Assembly: GCF_003667705.1 (NCBI RefSeq)
Contig: NZ_CP033019.1
Location: 5,890,001 to 5,954,000 of the forward strand
Source: Janthinobacterium agaricidamnosum
GTDB lineage: Bacteria > Pseudomonadota > Gammaproteobacteria > Burkholderiales > Burkholderiaceae_D
Length of the DNA: 64,000 bases
Direction of reading: 5' to 3'
The notes under the pieces are model-generated. The model was not told the origin of the DNA. It searched no databases and was given only the letters and a program-made list of their open reading frames with translations. The translations under genes were made by a program, and so were the position numbers. Shown piece after piece: positions 20,572 through 29,188 of this stretch (positions are counted from its first letter, which is position 1; each line of letters starts with the position of its first letter).

Positions 20572-20671
20572 AAAACCGTAGCGAGCGGCAGTGATTTGTG
20601 GCTGAGAAGCACAGCTGTGCTATAGCACAGCGAGCATCGCAGGCCGCAAAGCACGACGCGCAGTAGGTTTT
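20572..20671. repeat. About 100-bp imperfect palindrome between ccoH and fnr
   Basis: The core GCTGTGCTATAGCACAGC (20614-20631) is an 18-bp perfect palindrome. Flanking arms continue with interruptions: AAAACCGTAGCGAGCGGCAG on the left and the approximate complement GACGCGCAGTAGGTTTT on the right. It fills the 126-bp gap between two convergent genes and could act as a bidirectional terminator or be a dispersed repeat unit. Confidence 0.7.
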
Positions 20672-20681
20672 GACGGTGCTG

Positions 20682-21440
20682 TTACTTGCAGACGTCGGTG
20701 CCGGCTGTAATAGCTTTTAACTTGGCCGGCTGCAAGATCTCGATCTCGCGGTTGGAAACGCGCAGCCAGCCTTCCTTCTTGAATTTCGACAATAAACGGC
20801 TGACGCTTTCGATGGTCAGGCCCAGGTAGTTGCCGATTTCCTCGCGCGACATGCGCAACTGAAATTTGCTGGCCGAATAGCCGCGCGCTTCATAGCGCGA
20901 CGCCAGGTTGACGATAAAGGCGGCAAAACGCTGCGTCGCCTGCATGTTGCCCAGCAACAGCATGACACTTTGCTCGCGCGTGATTTCCTGGCTCATCATG
21001 CGGTGGAAATGGCGCAGCAGGGTCGGCATATTGCCCAGCAATTGTTCCAGGCTGGAAAACGGGATTTCACACACTTCACTGTCTTCCAGCGCCACCGCAT
21101 TACAGTGGTGACGGTCGGCGCTGATGGCGTCCATGCCCAGCAGTTCGCCCGCCATCTGGAAACCCGTCACCTGCTCTTCGCCGCCCGGATTGATCTGGTA
21201 GGTCTTGAAGTGGCCCAGACGGATCGCATACAGGTTCTGGAACGAGTCGCCGATGCGGAACAGCGAAGCGCCGCGCACGATCTTGCGGCGGCGGCCGATG
21301 ATCTGGTCCAGTCTGTCCATGTCGCCCACGTCGAGGCCCATCGGCAGACACAATTGATGCATGCTGCAGGTCGAGCATCGCGCACGCAACGCTTCCACGG
21401 TCACTGTGGGCGAGGTTGGAGTGAGTAGCGCTTCAGTCAT
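20682..21440 (-). CDS. fnr: FNR-type oxygen-sensing transcription regulator
   Basis: A 252-residue Crp/Fnr regulator. C22, C25 and C31 (CSTCSMHQLC) plus C124 (SEVCEIPF) match the four [4Fe-4S] ligands of E. coli FNR in spacing, so direct oxygen sensing is likely. The cyclic-nucleotide-type beta domain (LYAIRLGHFKTYQI) leads to a dimer helix and a helix-turn-helix whose recognition helix carries E-x2-SR (GLTIESVSRLLSKF), which in FNR reads TTGAT. The sites before aer and ccoN are therefore its probable targets. The start MTEALLTP follows AAAGGT. No matching site was found in its own promoter. Confidence 0.95.
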   Translation of the reverse strand: MTEALLTPTSPTVTVEALRARCSTCSMHQLCLPMGLDVGDMDRLDQIIGRRRKIVRGASLFRIGDSFQNLYAIRLGHFKTYQINPGGEEQVTGFQMAGELLGMDAISADRHHCNAVALEDSEVCEIPFSSLEQLLGNMPTLLRHFHRMMSQEITREQSVMLLLGNMQATQRFAAFIVNLASRYEARGYSASKFQLRMSREEIGNYLGLTIESVSRLLSKFKKEGWLRVSNREIEILQPAKLKAITAGTDVCK

Positions 21441-21679
21441 GTCGGTACCTTTTAGAAAATGCAACAACAAGTTTACTGCATACAGGGTTGCCGTGTACCA
21501 ATTTCACCGCAATTTCGCTGAATAAACGACGTTCCGACTTTAATTATATGGCAACATCGTCAAAAGCCCATGCGGAGAGGGCAATTTGCGTGGCGGCGCT
21601 TGCCAAGCTGGGGTATTGATAGGAAAATTCCTGACAGCATTATCTGCCGCCTGTGCCGCCCGGTACTGAAAAGGAAATC

Positions 21680-24600
21680 ATGAAGCCTCTCGGCATCAAA
21701 GCAAAAGTCGCGCTGGCCACCAGCCTGACCTCGATCGCCATGATCGCGCTGGTCACCATGATCCAGGTGCAGCACATGCGCGACGATTTCACCAAGGTAC
21801 TGTTGAGCCAGCAGTCGTCCCTGATCAGCCGCACCGCCGCCGAGCTCGACGACAAGCTGGGCATGCTGCTGCAGATCGTCACCCTGACGGCCCGGCAGCA
21901 GCCGCCGGAACTGATCGCCCAGCCCGCCCAATTGCGCGAATACTATTCGCGCCGCTCGATGCTGGTGCTGTTCGACGACGTGCTGGTGCTCGACGCGCAC
22001 GGCGCCGTCGTGGCCGACATGCCGGAAGTGGCGGGGCGCGCCGGCATCAACGTCGCCGAGCGCGAGTATTTCCAGACCGTGCTGCGCACGCGCCAGCCCA
22101 TGATCACCGAGCCGATGCTGGGCAAATCGAGCGGCATGCCCATCGTGCAGATGGTCGCGCCCGTGCTGGGCGCCGATGGCCAGGTGGCCGGCGTGGTGAT
22201 CGGCGTGCTGCGCCTGTACAAGGATAACCTGCTGGGGAGGTTGCGCTCGGAAAAGATCGGCAAGAGCGGCTATTACTTCGTCCTCACGCGCGGCGCCGTG
22301 CCGCGCTATGTGCTGCATCCCGACACCAGCCGTTTGCTGCAGCCGCGCCTGCCGAACGCCAACCTGACGACCACCCGGCTGCTGAAGGACGATGGCGAAG
22401 GCACCATGGTCAGCACCAACAGCCGCGGCATCACGGCCGTCAACAGCTTCAAGCGCCTGAAATCCGTAAATTGGCTGCTGGCCGCCTCGCTGCCCCTCGA
22501 CGACGCCTTCGAACCGTTCGACGGCGTGCTGTACCGGCTGGTGCTGTGGAGCATCCTCGCCTCGCTGCTGGCGGCAGCCGTGCTGGGCTGGGTCACCGTG
22601 CGCCTGCTCTCGCCGCTGGTGCGCCTGCGCGACACCCTGCAGGCGCTGCGCACCAGCGGCAGCCGTTTCACCCCCGTTCCCGTGCAGCAGCGCGACGAGA
22701 TCGGCGAGCTGACGGAAGCGTTCAACGGCCTGATGAGCGAGCGCGACCGCCTGCAGCAGGAGCTCGAATCGCGCGCGGCGGAGCTGGAACAGGAGCGCGA
22801 CCGGGCCGAGGCGGCCAACCGCGCGAAGAGCGATTTCGTGGCCAACATGAGCCATGAAATCCGCACGCCCCTCAATGCCGTGCTGGGCATGGTGTATTTG
22901 CTGGGCAATACCAAGCTCGATACGGAACAGCGCAAGTATCTGACCATGGTGCGCGTGGCGGGCCAGTCGCTGCTGGGCATCCTCAACGACGTGCTCGATT
23001 ATTCGAAGATCGAGGCACGCCGCATGGAATTGTCGCCCGTCGAATTCGACCTCGACGAGGTCATGAACACGCTGGCCACGACGATGACGATGAATGCGGG
23101 CGAAAAGGAGCTGGAACTGGCGATTGCCGTCGAGCCCGACGTGCCGCGCCGCCTCATGGGCGACGCCCAGCGGCTGCAGCAAATTCTCGTCAACCTGGCC
23201 GGCAATGCGATCAAGTTCACCGAGAGCGGCGAAGTGGTGGTGGCCGTCAGCCTGGCCGAGAAAGACAAGGGCCGCGCCTGGCTGCGCTTCGAAGTGCGCG
23301 ACACGGGCATCGGCATGACGGAGTTGCAGCAACAGCAGCTGTTTGCCGCGTTTTCGCAGGGCGACCAGAGCATCACGCGGCGCTTCGGCGGCACGGGCCT
23401 GGGCCTGGCCATCAGCAAGCAGCTGATCCACATGATGGGCGGCGACATCGCCGTCGCCAGCAGCGAAGGCAAGGGCAGCCGCTTCTGGTTCAGCGTGCCG
23501 TTCGAGATGCTGGCGCAGCCGGCCGAAACGCGGCGCACGCCGACCCTGGGCCAGCTGCGCCTGCTGGTGGCCGACGACAACCGCACCACGCGCGAACTGA
23601 TCGTCAAGCTGATCGAGGCATGGGGCTGGCTGGCCGACGAAGTGGACTCCGGCTTTGCCGCTATCGAACTGTACCGCGAGCGCCTGGCGCAGCAGCAGCC
23701 GTACGACGTGGTGCTGGCCGACTGGCACATGCCCGTGATGGACGGCCTGGCCACGGCCAAGGCCATCCGCCAGGCAGCCAGCGGCCAGCGCCAGCCCATC
23801 GTGGTGATGGTCAACGCCTTCGCCCGCAACCACCTGGAGGAAATCTCCAGCGCGGCCGAGGCCGACGTCGTGCTGATGAAGCCCATCACGGGCTCGAGCC
23901 TGTTCGACGCCCTGCACCAGGCGCTGATTACCAAGCACGACGGCGGCGAGCAGCGCATGCTGCAGCAGCCGCTGGGCACGGAACTGGCCGGCGTGCATTT
24001 CCTGCTGGTGGAAGACAACCATTTGAACCAGGCCGTGGCGCGCGGCATCCTCGAACACATGGGCGCCACCCTCGACGTGGTGGGCGACGGCTTGCAGGCC
24101 GTGGAACGGCTGCGCACGGAAGCGCTGCGCTACGACATCGTGCTGATGGACATGCAGATGCCCGTCATGGACGGCTTCAGCGCCACCCACATCATCCGCA
24201 CGGAACTACGCTTGAGCCTGCCCGTGATCGCCATGACGGCCGGCGTGCTGGCGTCCGAGCGCGAGCGCTGCATGACGGCCGGCATCAGCGATTTCATCGC
24301 CAAGCCCGTGGTGGTGGAAGAGATGATGGAAGTGATCCTGCGCCACCTGCCCAAGCGTCCGCCAGTGCAGACGGCCGGGCCGGCGCCCGTCGCCGATGAG
24401 GAAGTGTTTTCCATGGCGCCGCTGATGCGCGTGATGGGGCGCGACGCGAAGGGGCGCGGCGTGCTGCGGCGCATGGTGGAAGACGCGCTGAACAAGGGCA
24501 TGACGCCCATGCGCGATGCCGAAACAGCCTTGCAGGCAGGCCGCCACAGCGACGTGGCGCGCATCCTGCACAGCGTGCGCGGCTCCGTCGGCACCCTGGG

Positions 24601-24754
24601 CACGAAACGCCTGATCCGCACCGCGTTCGCCACCGAGGAAGCCATCGATGCGGGCCGCCTCGACGAGGTGCCGGCGCTGCTGGCGCAGACGGCGCAGGAA
24701 CTGGAGCAGGCGCTGGCGGCGGCGGCCGATTGGTTGTCCAGGCTGAAGGATTAA
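21680..24754 (+). CDS. Hybrid sensor histidine kinase with two receivers and Hpt
   Basis: A 1024-residue membrane kinase. Residues about 10-30 and 285-310 are membrane helices bounding a periplasmic Cache-like sensor ([46 protein letters not shown]). A HAMP region, then HisKA with phospho-His H392 ([13 protein letters not shown]), and an HATPase_c domain ([27 protein letters not shown]) follow. Two receivers have D681 ([12 protein letters not shown]) and D824 ([12 protein letters not shown]), and a C-terminal Hpt-like domain has H964 ([13 protein letters not shown]). The whole phosphorelay except the output regulator is in one chain. The ATG at 21680 follows AAAAGGAAAT; no response regulator is adjacent. 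Confidence 0.94.
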   Translation: MKPLGIKAKVALATSLTSIAMIALVTMIQVQHMRDDFTKVLLSQQSSLISRTAAELDDKLGMLLQIVTLTARQQPPELIAQPAQLREYYSRRSMLVLFDDVLVLDAHGAVVADMPEVAGRAGINVAEREYFQTVLRTRQPMITEPMLGKSSGMPIVQMVAPVLGADGQVAGVVIGVLRLYKDNLLGRLRSEKIGKSGYYFVLTRGAVPRYVLHPDTSRLLQPRLPNANLTTTRLLKDDGEGTMVSTNSRGITAVNSFKRLKSVNWLLAASLPLDDAFEPFDGVLYRLVLWSILASLLAAAVLGWVTVRLLSPLVRLRDTLQALRTSGSRFTPVPVQQRDEIGELTEAFNGLMSERDRLQQELESRAAELEQERDRAEAANRAKSDFVANMSHEIRTPLNAVLGMVYLLGNTKLDTEQRKYLTMVRVAGQSLLGILNDVLDYSKIEARRMELSPVEFDLDEVMNTLATTMTMNAGEKELELAIAVEPDVPRRLMGDAQRLQQILVNLAGNAIKFTESGEVVVAVSLAEKDKGRAWLRFEVRDTGIGMTELQQQQLFAAFSQGDQSITRRFGGTGLGLAISKQLIHMMGGDIAVASSEGKGSRFWFSVPFEMLAQPAETRRTPTLGQLRLLVADDNRTTRELIVKLIEAWGWLADEVDSGFAAIELYRERLAQQQPYDVVLADWHMPVMDGLATAKAIRQAASGQRQPIVVMVNAFARNHLEEISSAAEADVVLMKPITGSSLFDALHQALITKHDGGEQRMLQQPLGTELAGVHFLLVEDNHLNQAVARGILEHMGATLDVVGDGLQAVERLRTEALRYDIVLMDMQMPVMDGFSATHIIRTELRLSLPVIAMTAGVLASERERCMTAGISDFIAKPVVVEEMMEVILRHLPKRPPVQTAGPAPVADEEVFSMAPLMRVMGRDAKGRGVLRRMVEDALNKGMTPMRDAETALQAGRHSDVARILHSVRGSVGTLGTKRLIRTAFATEEAIDAGRLDEVPALLAQTAQELEQALAAAADWLSRLKD

Positions 24755-24792
24755 GCCTGCAACGTAAAACTGGGGTCTGCCCCCGGAACCTT

Positions 24793-24823
24793 GTCGGATT
24801 ACGCGCTTGCGCGCTAATCCGAC
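24793..24823 (-). repeat. GTCGGATTA-type hairpin repeat
   Basis: GTCGGATTA and TAATCCGAC form perfect arms around a GC-rich centre, followed by CTACCCC. Copies of the same family lie at 38929-38964 and 38995-39028. It sits between the ends of the convergent hybrid kinase and modE genes. A GGGGTCTGCCCCC segment lies just before it (about 24772). Confidence 0.8.
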
Positions 24824-24832
24824 CTACCCCAT

Positions 24833-25657
24833 TTACGCCGGCACGCCCAGGATCACGCTGGACGCCTTGAAAATCGCCGTCACACTGCTGCCGATCTCGA
24901 TGCCCAGCTCGGTGCTGCTCTGGTTGGTGATGATGGCGGCGATGGTGCCGCCACGGGGCAAGTCCAGCACCACTTCCGTGTTGACGGCGCCCGTCTGCAC
25001 GCGCGTCACCAGCCCGGCCAGCTGGTTGCGTGCGGAAAAGCGCGCGCCTGCGCTGTCGGCCACGAGGATGATCGACGATGCCTTGATCAGCGCAAACGCT
25101 TCCGCGCCCGGCACCAGGCCCAGGCTGGCGCTGCTGCCTTGCGTGACGATGGCCACGATGTGCTGGCCACCGGGCAATTCCAGCGTGACTTCGTCGTTGA
25201 CGGCGCCCTGTTTCAGTTCGGCCACCTTGCCCAGGAATTGGTTGCGTGCCGTGGTTTTCATGGCCATTCTCCGTATGAGTAAAAGATCGTCGGCGATGCC
25301 TTCGGCCTGGCTGCCCAGCTGGCGCAGGTAGCGCGCATGCTCGCGCTCGATGATGCGGAAATTGTCGACCAGCTGGCGTCCCCGTTGCGTCAGCCGCGTG
25401 CCGCCGCCGCCCTTGCCGCCCGTCAGGCGTTCGACCAGCGGCTCGCCCGCCAGGTTATTCATCGCGTCGATGGCGTCCCAGGCCGCCTTGTAGCTCATCT
25501 TGACGAGCTTGGCCGCCTGCGTGATGGAGCCGCATTCGGCGATGGCGCCCAGCAATTCCACCCGACCGGCGCCACCCAGGTGCTCTCCGCCCACCGTCAT
25601 CCATACCGAGCCTTGCAGGCCGATTTCCGCTGCCGCTGATTTATCCAATGCGCTCAC
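24833..25657 (-). CDS. modE: ModE molybdate-responsive regulator
   Basis: A 274-residue regulator: a LysR-like N-terminal winged helix (LLGAIAECGSITQAAKLVKM, SYKAAWDAIDAMNNLAGE, GGKGGGGTRLTQRG) followed by two Mop/TOBE domains (TTARNQFLGKVAEL and SARNQLAGLVTRV) that bind molybdate. It is last in modABCE and overlaps the modC end by 17 bp. The start is uncertain: GTG at 25657 is used here, but the TTG a few codons later, just after GGTGAG, is possible. With molybdate bound, ModE would repress the operon through the site at 27851-27874. Confidence 0.9.
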   Translation of the reverse strand: MSALDKSAAAEIGLQGSVWMTVGGEHLGGAGRVELLGAIAECGSITQAAKLVKMSYKAAWDAIDAMNNLAGEPLVERLTGGKGGGGTRLTQRGRQLVDNFRIIEREHARYLRQLGSQAEGIADDLLLIRRMAMKTTARNQFLGKVAELKQGAVNDEVTLELPGGQHIVAIVTQGSSASLGLVPGAEAFALIKASSIILVADSAGARFSARNQLAGLVTRVQTGAVNTEVVLDLPRGGTIAAIITNQSSTELGIEIGSSVTAIFKASSVILGVPA

Positions 25658-26363
25658 CCAATGCCATGTGTTCTTCTCTGTTATCGATCTGTCCGTCGCG
25701 CAAGTACAGCACATGCTCGCCCAGGATGCGCGCATCTTCCGGATCATGGGTGATCAGGATCATGGGCACGTCCAAGCGCTGCTGCCACTGGCTCAGTTCC
25801 AGGCGCATTTTGACACGCAGGGCCGGATCGAGGGCGGCGAACGGCTCGTCGAGCAGCAGCGCGGCCGGCTCGGCCACGAGCGCCCTCGCCAGCGCCACCC
25901 GTTGGCGCTGGCCTCCGGACAACTCGTCGGGAAACTGGTGCGCCAGTTCCTGCAAGTGGAATGCGTCCAGCCAATGCTCGACCCTCTGCAATTTTTCGCG
26001 CGCACGCGGATTGAACCAGCCGCGCGCCAGGCCGAAGCCCACGTTCTGGCGCACCGTCAGATGCGGGAACAGCGCGTAGTCCTGGAACAGGTAGGCGACA
26101 TTGCGCTGCTGCGGCGGCAAGTTGATGCCGGCGGCCGAGTCGAACAGCGTGCGCCCGTTCAGGCGGATATGGCCCGCATCCGGTGTAAACAGTCCGGCAA
26201 TGGCTTTGAGGGTCATGCTCTTGCCGGCGCCGGACGGGCCATACATGGCGATGCGCTGGCTGCCTGAGGTGCATTGCACGTGCAGGTCGAAACGGCGTTT
26301 GCCGGAGCGCAAGGTAGCGCGAATGTCGAGGTCGAGTTGCATGGGCGTCATCATAGGCCTCAT
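25641..26363 (-). CDS. modC: Molybdate ABC transporter ATP-binding protein
   Basis: A 240-residue ATPase. Walker A is GPSGAGKS, the Q-loop region YLFQDYALFPHL, the signature LSGGQRQRVALARAL and Walker B LLLDEPFAALD. It is shorter than E. coli ModC (about 350 aa) and lacks the C-terminal Mop/TOBE domain, so regulation must rest on ModE. The start overlaps the modB stop as ATGA. The C-terminus is short and ends EEHMALGERIG. Confidence 0.93.
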   Translation of the reverse strand: MRPMMTPMQLDLDIRATLRSGKRRFDLHVQCTSGSQRIAMYGPSGAGKSMTLKAIAGLFTPDAGHIRLNGRTLFDSAAGINLPPQQRNVAYLFQDYALFPHLTVRQNVGFGLARGWFNPRAREKLQRVEHWLDAFHLQELAHQFPDELSGGQRQRVALARALVAEPAALLLDEPFAALDPALRVKMRLELSQWQQRLDVPMILITHDPEDARILGEHVLYLRDGQIDNREEHMALGERIG

Positions 26364-27031
26364 TTGTGCGCGACGCGCCCGGGCGCCAGGCGGCCAGCCG
26401 ACAGCAGCACCACGATGCAGACTAGCGAGATAATCACGACCAGCGTATTGGCCACGTCATCCTGGCCCGCCTGCACGGCTTCATACACGGCGACGGATAA
26501 AGTCTGCGTCTTGCCGGGAATGCTGCCGGCCACCATCAGGGTGGCGCCGAATTCGCCGAGCGCGCGCACAAAGCCCAGCAGCACGCCGGCCAGGATGCCG
26601 CGCCAGGCCAGCGGCAAGGTGACGCGGAAGAAAATCGCCAGCTCCGAAATGCCCAGCACGCGGGCCGCCTGCTCCAGCTGGCCGTCAACCGCTTCGAAGG
26701 CGGCGCGCGCGGGCTTAAAGACGAGGGGAAAGGCGACCACCGTGGAAGCGATCACGGCGCCCTGCCACGTAAAGATCAGGTTGATGCCGAAGTTGTCCTG
26801 CAGCCAGATGCCCAGGGTGCCGCGCCGGCCCAGCAGCACCAGCAGGTAATAGCCGAGCACGGTGGGCGGCATCACCATCGGCAGGGTCAGCAGGGCGTCG
26901 AGCAGCTCGCGCCCCGGAAAACGCGTGCGCGCCAGCAGATAGCCCGTACCGATGCCGAGCAGCAAATTGAGCGCCGTGGCCCAGGCCGCAACTTTGAGCG
27001 ACAGGGCCAGCGCGGTCCAGGCGATATCCAT
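26360..27031 (-). CDS. modB: Molybdate ABC transporter permease
   Basis: A 223-residue inner-membrane permease with about five helices. LLDALLTLPMVMPPTVLGYYLL and the EAA loop LPLAWRGILAGVLLGFVRAL with FGATLMVAGSIPGKTQTL are typical of ModB. The start MDIAWTALALSL is used because the upstream part of the frame is basic, not membrane-like, and would run into modA. The modC gene overlaps its end by 4 bp. Confidence 0.94.
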   Translation of the reverse strand: MDIAWTALALSLKVAAWATALNLLLGIGTGYLLARTRFPGRELLDALLTLPMVMPPTVLGYYLLVLLGRRGTLGIWLQDNFGINLIFTWQGAVIASTVVAFPLVFKPARAAFEAVDGQLEQAARVLGISELAIFFRVTLPLAWRGILAGVLLGFVRALGEFGATLMVAGSIPGKTQTLSVAVYEAVQAGQDDVANTLVVIISLVCIVVLLSAGRLAPGRVAHK

Positions 27032-27047
27032 GTACAGTCTTTTTACT

Positions 27048-27818
27048 TTATGGCTTTTTAAACCCGTACTTGGCCAGGATGGCTTGCGCAGGTGCCGTCT
27101 GCAGGTAGCTGACGAAGCGCTTCGCTTCGGCGGCATTGCCGCTGCCCTTGATGGTGGCGATCGGGTACAGCACGGGCGCGTCGAGCGGCACGTCCAGCAC
27201 CACGTTCACCTTGTCTTTCATGATGGCCGCGTCGGTGGCGTAGACAAAGCCCGCATCGACTTCGCCGCGCGCCACATAGTCGAGCGACTGGCGCACGTTT
27301 TGCGTGCCGATGGCTTTCGGCTGCACGGCTTCCCACAGCTTCGCCTTCTTCAGCGCGCCTTCCGAATAGCGGCCGACGGGCACGCTGGCCGGGTTGGCGA
27401 TGGCCACGCGGGTCACGCCCTTGTGCGTCAGGTCGGCCAAAGCTTTGATGCCCAGCTTGCTATCGTGCGGCACGATCAGCACCAGGCTGTTGCCGACGAA
27501 GTCCATGCGGTCGGCCGGCAATACCAGGCCCTGCTTTTGCGCCGCATCCATGGTTTCCTGGTCGGCAGAGGCAAACACGTCGACGGGCGCGCCCTTGACG
27601 ATCTGTTGCAGCAGCACGCCCGAGGCGGCAAAGTTCAGGGACACCTTGCTGCCCGGATACTGCGCCTCGTAGCTTTGCGCCGCATCCTTGAACGCGTTCG
27701 TCAGGCTGGCCGCGGCCGACACGACCACTTCGCCGGCAAGGGCGGAGGTAGCGGCAGTGGCGAGCAGGGTGACGCCAAGCAGGCGGGCGAGGGAGGTGAG
27801 GCGCAAGGTGAGGCACAT
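27048..27818 (-). CDS. modA: Molybdate-binding periplasmic protein
   Basis: A 256-residue periplasmic substrate-binding protein. A signal peptide (LTSLARLLGVTLLATAATSA, cut near ALAG) precedes VVVSAAASLTNAFKD, the conserved oxyanion-binding start. FAASGVLLQQIVKGAPVDVFASAD, ANPASVPVGRYSEGAL and ALDYVARGEVDAGFVYATD-type stretches are all ModA features. It is the first gene of modABCE. Whether tungstate is also bound cannot be told. Confidence 0.95.
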   Translation of the reverse strand: MCLTLRLTSLARLLGVTLLATAATSALAGEVVVSAAASLTNAFKDAAQSYEAQYPGSKVSLNFAASGVLLQQIVKGAPVDVFASADQETMDAAQKQGLVLPADRMDFVGNSLVLIVPHDSKLGIKALADLTHKGVTRVAIANPASVPVGRYSEGALKKAKLWEAVQPKAIGTQNVRQSLDYVARGEVDAGFVYATDAAIMKDKVNVVLDVPLDAPVLYPIATIKGSGNAAEAKRFVSYLQTAPAQAILAKYGFKKP

Positions 27819-27850
27819 GAGCGTATCCTGAATGAGAAAAGAACCAGGTC

Positions 27851-27874
27851 CGTAATATACACCGATATATAGCG
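27851..27874 (-). promoter_or_regulatory. ModE-like operator upstream of modA
   Basis: Two half-sites, CGTAATATA (27851-27859) and TATATAGCG (27866-27874), face each other across six bases and are complementary at seven of nine positions. This matches the E. coli ModE palindrome pattern of CGNTATATA-N6-TATATAACG. It lies 33 bp upstream of the modA start on the minus strand, as expected for repression by ModE encoded in the same operon. Confidence 0.8.
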
Positions 27875-27921
27875 TTCTGCCATTGCACAGATCAAGCCGG
27901 TACCAGGCCGATTCCCTGATA

Positions 27922-27941
27922 TACTGTATATAAACACAGTA
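27922..27941 (+). promoter_or_regulatory. LexA (SOS) box upstream of the radical SAM/UdgX operon
   Basis: TACTGTATATAAACACAGTA is a CTG-N10-CAG palindrome essentially identical to the gammaproteobacterial and betaproteobacterial LexA consensus. It ends 14 bp before the ATG at 27956, and a possible -10 (TATACT, 27920-27925) overlaps it. This strongly suggests DNA-damage induction of the downstream two-gene operon. Confidence 0.9.
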
Positions 27942-27955
27942 TATCGAGGTGCACC

Positions 27956-29188
27956 ATGGAATTGACGGACAAGCTGGAAATCCTGGCCGACGCGGCCAAG
28001 TACGATGCGTCCTGCGCCAGCAGCGGTGCGCCGAAGCGCGATTCCATCGGCAAGGACGGTTTTGGCGCCACCTCGGGCATGGGGATTTGCCACAGCTACA
28101 CGCCGGACGGGCGCTGCGTCTCGCTGCTGAAGATACTGTTGACCAATTACTGCCTGTACGATTGCCAGTACTGCGTCAACCGCCGTACCTCGAACGTGCC
28201 GCGCGCGCGCTTTACGGTGGCCGAAGTGGTGAAACTGACCAGCGACTTTTACCTGCGCAACTACATCGACGGCCTGTTCCTCAGTTCCGGCATCATCCAG
28301 TCGGCCGACTACACGATGGAGCAACTGGTGCAGGTGGCGCGCGAGTTGCGCGAGGTGCACCAGTTCCGCGGCTACATCCACCTGAAAACCATCCCCGACG
28401 CCGATCCGGCCCTGATCGCGCTGGCGGGCCGCTATGCCGACCGGCTCAGCGTCAATATCGAATTGCCGACCCAGGACAGCGTGCAGAAACTGGCGCCGGA
28501 AAAGAGCGTGCACACAATCAAGCTGGCCATGGGCGCCATCCGCCGCAAGCTCGATGAAAAGGCCGAAGAACCGCGCTCGCCGCGCTTCGCGCCGGCCGGG
28601 CAAAGCACGCAGATGATCGTTGGCGCCGACGCCAGCGACGACCAGCAGATCCTCGCCACGGCCGAGACCCTGTACGGCAGCTATAAACTCAAGCGCGTGT
28701 ACTACTCGGCCTTCAGCCCCATCCCCGACAGCCCGAAAAGCGTGCCGCTGGCGCCGCCGCCGATGCTGCGCGAACACCGGCTGTACCAGGCCGATTTCTT
28801 GCTGCGCAGCTATGGTTTCCAGGCCAGCGAACTGCTGCCCGCCAGCGGCGGCAACCTGGCGCTCGACATCGATCCGAAACTGGCGTGGGCGCTGGCGCAC
28901 CGCGAACATTTTCCGCTGGACTTGAACCGCGCGGCGCAGCACATGATCGCGCGCGTGCCCGGCATCGGCCTGCGTAACGCGCAGCGCATCGTCGACCTGC
29001 GCCGTTTGCGGCAAGTGCGCTATGCCGACCTGTCGCGCCTGCGCTGCAGCATGAAAAAGATTGTCCCGTTCATCATCACGGCCGATTACTTTCCCGCACG
29101 CGACACCACCGCCTCGGAACAATTGCGCCGCGCCATGGCGGACGCACCGCAGCAATTGAACTTATGGCCGGAGCTGCAGGCAGCATGA
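27956..29188 (+). CDS. Radical SAM protein linked to UDG-family repair protein (rSAM_link_UDG)
   Basis: A 410-residue radical SAM protein. The cluster motif C66-x3-C70-x2-C73 is in NYCLYDCQYCVNRRTSNVPR; FLSSGIIQSADYT, YIHLKTIPD and VNIELPTQD outline the barrel. Residues about 327-365 form a helix-hairpin-helix DNA-binding module (ARVPGIGLRNAQRIVDLRRL). This matches the family annotated as putative DNA modification/repair radical SAM proteins, which is found beside DUF4130/UDG proteins. The start follows GAGGTGC and the LexA box. The next gene begins in an ATGA overlap, implying coupled expression. The reaction it catalyses is unknown. Confidence 0.93.
   Translation: MELTDKLEILADAAKYDASCASSGAPKRDSIGKDGFGATSGMGICHSYTPDGRCVSLLKILLTNYCLYDCQYCVNRRTSNVPRARFTVAEVVKLTSDFYLRNYIDGLFLSSGIIQSADYTMEQLVQVARELREVHQFRGYIHLKTIPDADPALIALAGRYADRLSVNIELPTQDSVQKLAPEKSVHTIKLAMGAIRRKLDEKAEEPRSPRFAPAGQSTQMIVGADASDDQQILATAETLYGSYKLKRVYYSAFSPIPDSPKSVPLAPPPMLREHRLYQADFLLRSYGFQASELLPASGGNLALDIDPKLAWALAHREHFPLDLNRAAQHMIARVPGIGLRNAQRIVDLRRLRQVRYADLSRLRCSMKKIVPFIITADYFPARDTTASEQLRRAMADAPQQLNLWPELQAA

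Noticed and set aside
21560..24190. Long minus-strand frame of about 870 codons
   Set aside because: Antisense to the hybrid histidine kinase, whose domains are unmistakable; the minus-strand protein is His/Gln/Arg-rich with no family features.
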